DNA of 64,000 nucleotides, from contig NZ_BBYF01000021.1 in the NCBI RefSeq assembly GCF_001894745.1, positions 37,946 to 101,945 on the forward strand, in the 5' to 3' direction. This DNA is from Paenibacillus sp. NAIST15-1 (GTDB lineage Bacteria > Bacillota > Bacilli > Paenibacillales > Paenibacillaceae). Below, piece by piece: positions 63,477-64,000 of the stretch (the stretch's first letter is position 1; the number at the start of each line of letters is the position of its first letter). Both the position numbers and the translations under genes were made by a program. The notes beneath the pieces were generated by a model. The model was given only the letters and a program-made list of their open reading frames with translations. It did no database searches and had not been told where the DNA came from.

Positions 63477-64000
63477 TTATGTGTTTCCTTTTGTCTTCTG
63501 TTTTGCTTCTTCTTGCAATTTGGATAATAGCTCCTGCCCCTTTATCTCCAAGGCGGCAGCCGCTTCATCTACTGACTTCTTGTGATCGATAACGGCCTGA
63601 AGCTCTTCCTCCAGCGTCTTATAGAACTTCCCGAAGAAAGGAATTGGAACATAGTCATTCATCCAGACGCTGTTGTGCTGAGTCTTCAGCATATAGAACG
63701 GTTCCATGCTCTTGCCCTTGAATTCCTTCAAATAACCGGTACGTGAAGGTAAATTACCAGTCATCGTCCGTGATCGGGCATGAGCCATTTCCGATCCGCT
63801 TGTAAACTTGACGAATTCCCAAGCAGCGCGCTTGTTGGTCGAATTCGCAGAAACCGCAAAAAGCGGATAAAAGGAAACATTCGTCGATTCCACCCCAGGC
63901 TCAATTGGGACAGTGACGACCTCCCAATCTACCGGCTCACCATCGTTAAATCTCCCTCAAAATGATTAAGTTTCCTCACTCAGACTCATGAATTCGCAGG
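63477..64000 (-). pseudogene. Solute-binding lipoprotein copy D2, broken and cut by the window end
   Basis: The C-terminal region is clearly D-like: ANSTNKRAAWEFVKFTSGSEMAHARSR, GYLKEFKGKSMEPFYMLK, KKSVDEAAAALEIKGQELL. Homology continues upstream through GEPVDWEVVTVPIEPG. Before that, the same frame has TGA (63957-63959) and TAA (63966-63968), with plausible family residues around them (FMSLSEET, GRFND). They would correspond to TGG and CAA before mutation. A separate short product from a GTG at 63893 would lack a signal peptide. The 5' part is beyond the window. Confidence 0.75.

Larger units (their letters stand above)
53270..64000. repeat. Tandem segmental duplication of a four-gene lipoprotein block
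   Basis: Block 1 runs from about 53270 to 59140 and block 2 from about 59143 past the window end. Corresponding gene ends are offset by 5886 (A), 5878 (B), 5880 (C) and 5900 (D) bases. The copies also share intergenic sequence (for example 56111-56200 with 61989-62080) and the terminator after A. All genes are on the minus strand. Confidence 0.88.

Noticed and set aside
28445..63968. Genetic recoding or stop-codon suppression to explain the TAG, TAA and TGA inside genes
   Set aside because: All three stop types are involved, intact paralogues have sense codons at the one place that could be compared, and hundreds of other genes use these stops normally. Ordinary mutation is simpler.
53270..64000. 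Transposon-driven duplication of the lipoprotein block
   Set aside because: No transposase, terminal inverted repeats or target-site duplications were found at the block edges. Unequal recombination is more likely.
1..64000. tRNA or rRNA genes
   Set aside because: No cloverleaf with CCA end or conserved rRNA segment was recognised by eye; a covariance search was not possible.

Overview
The window looks like a chromosomal segment of a spore-forming Firmicute, most likely Paenibacillus or a close relative. The pointers are CotS-type spore-coat genes, bacillithiol genes of the bshB2/yojF type, many Bacillales regulator families, moderate GC, strong AGGAGG ribosome sites with frequent TTG/GTG starts, and a tandem glycine riboswitch. 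The assignment rests on gene families read by eye, not on a database search.

Layout. 0-6.1 kb: a spore-coat/polysaccharide cluster with a CotS-like protein carrying an 80-residue Arg/Lys tail, a GT4 glycosyltransferase, and convergently a sugar nucleotidyltransferase, a UDP-sugar dehydrogenase and a nucleotide-sugar epimerase. 6.3-10.3 kb: a poly-Asp protein, an exported beta-propeller, bshB2-yojF and a DMT exporter. 10.4-19.4 kb: a LysR regulator, an overlapping operon (DUF2625, oxidoreductase, HD hydrolase, broken kinase, O-methyltransferase), a WYL regulator, a kinase and an ArsR/AHSA1-PDZ pair, with three gene remnants (kinase, SDR, HisC tail). 19.4-31.4 kb: peptidase E, a TetR/MFS pair with double operator, TPR and DUF3995 proteins, a GntR-ABC module, a serine hydrolase, a MerR operon with an amber-interrupted membrane gene, a 3D-domain protein pair and a DfsB protein. 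31.5-42.5 kb: an esterase, an ECF sigma/DUF4179 pair, a riboswitch-controlled Na+/amino-acid symporter, a PLP decarboxylase, an aldo/keto reductase and a 1144-residue DUF11-repeat surface protein. 42.6-53.2 kb: GNAT, a Fur-controlled heme/iron uptake operon with a HugZ-like protein, an NlpC/P60 hydrolase, class I aldolase, a LysR/MFS pair and an acyltransferase-3 protein.

The most unusual region is 53.3-64.0 kb: eight consecutive minus-strand genes for extracellular solute-binding lipoproteins with no permease or ATPase among them. They form a four-gene block (called A-B-C-D here, in order of increasing coordinate) present twice with a period of about 5.88 kb. Copy B and the second D are interrupted by in-frame stop codons. 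The two A genes are nearly identical after the lipobox but diverge in the signal peptide. The start of the first D sits in a 16-bp tandem repeat that carries a start codon in each unit. This looks like a lineage-specific, actively recombining family of surface lipoproteins and is the best candidate here for an undescribed system.

Regulatory signals that can be read include the glycine riboswitch with its terminator, a triple Fur-box promoter, a MerR promoter with a 19-bp spacer, paired TetR operators, ArsR and GntR operators, and many intrinsic terminators.
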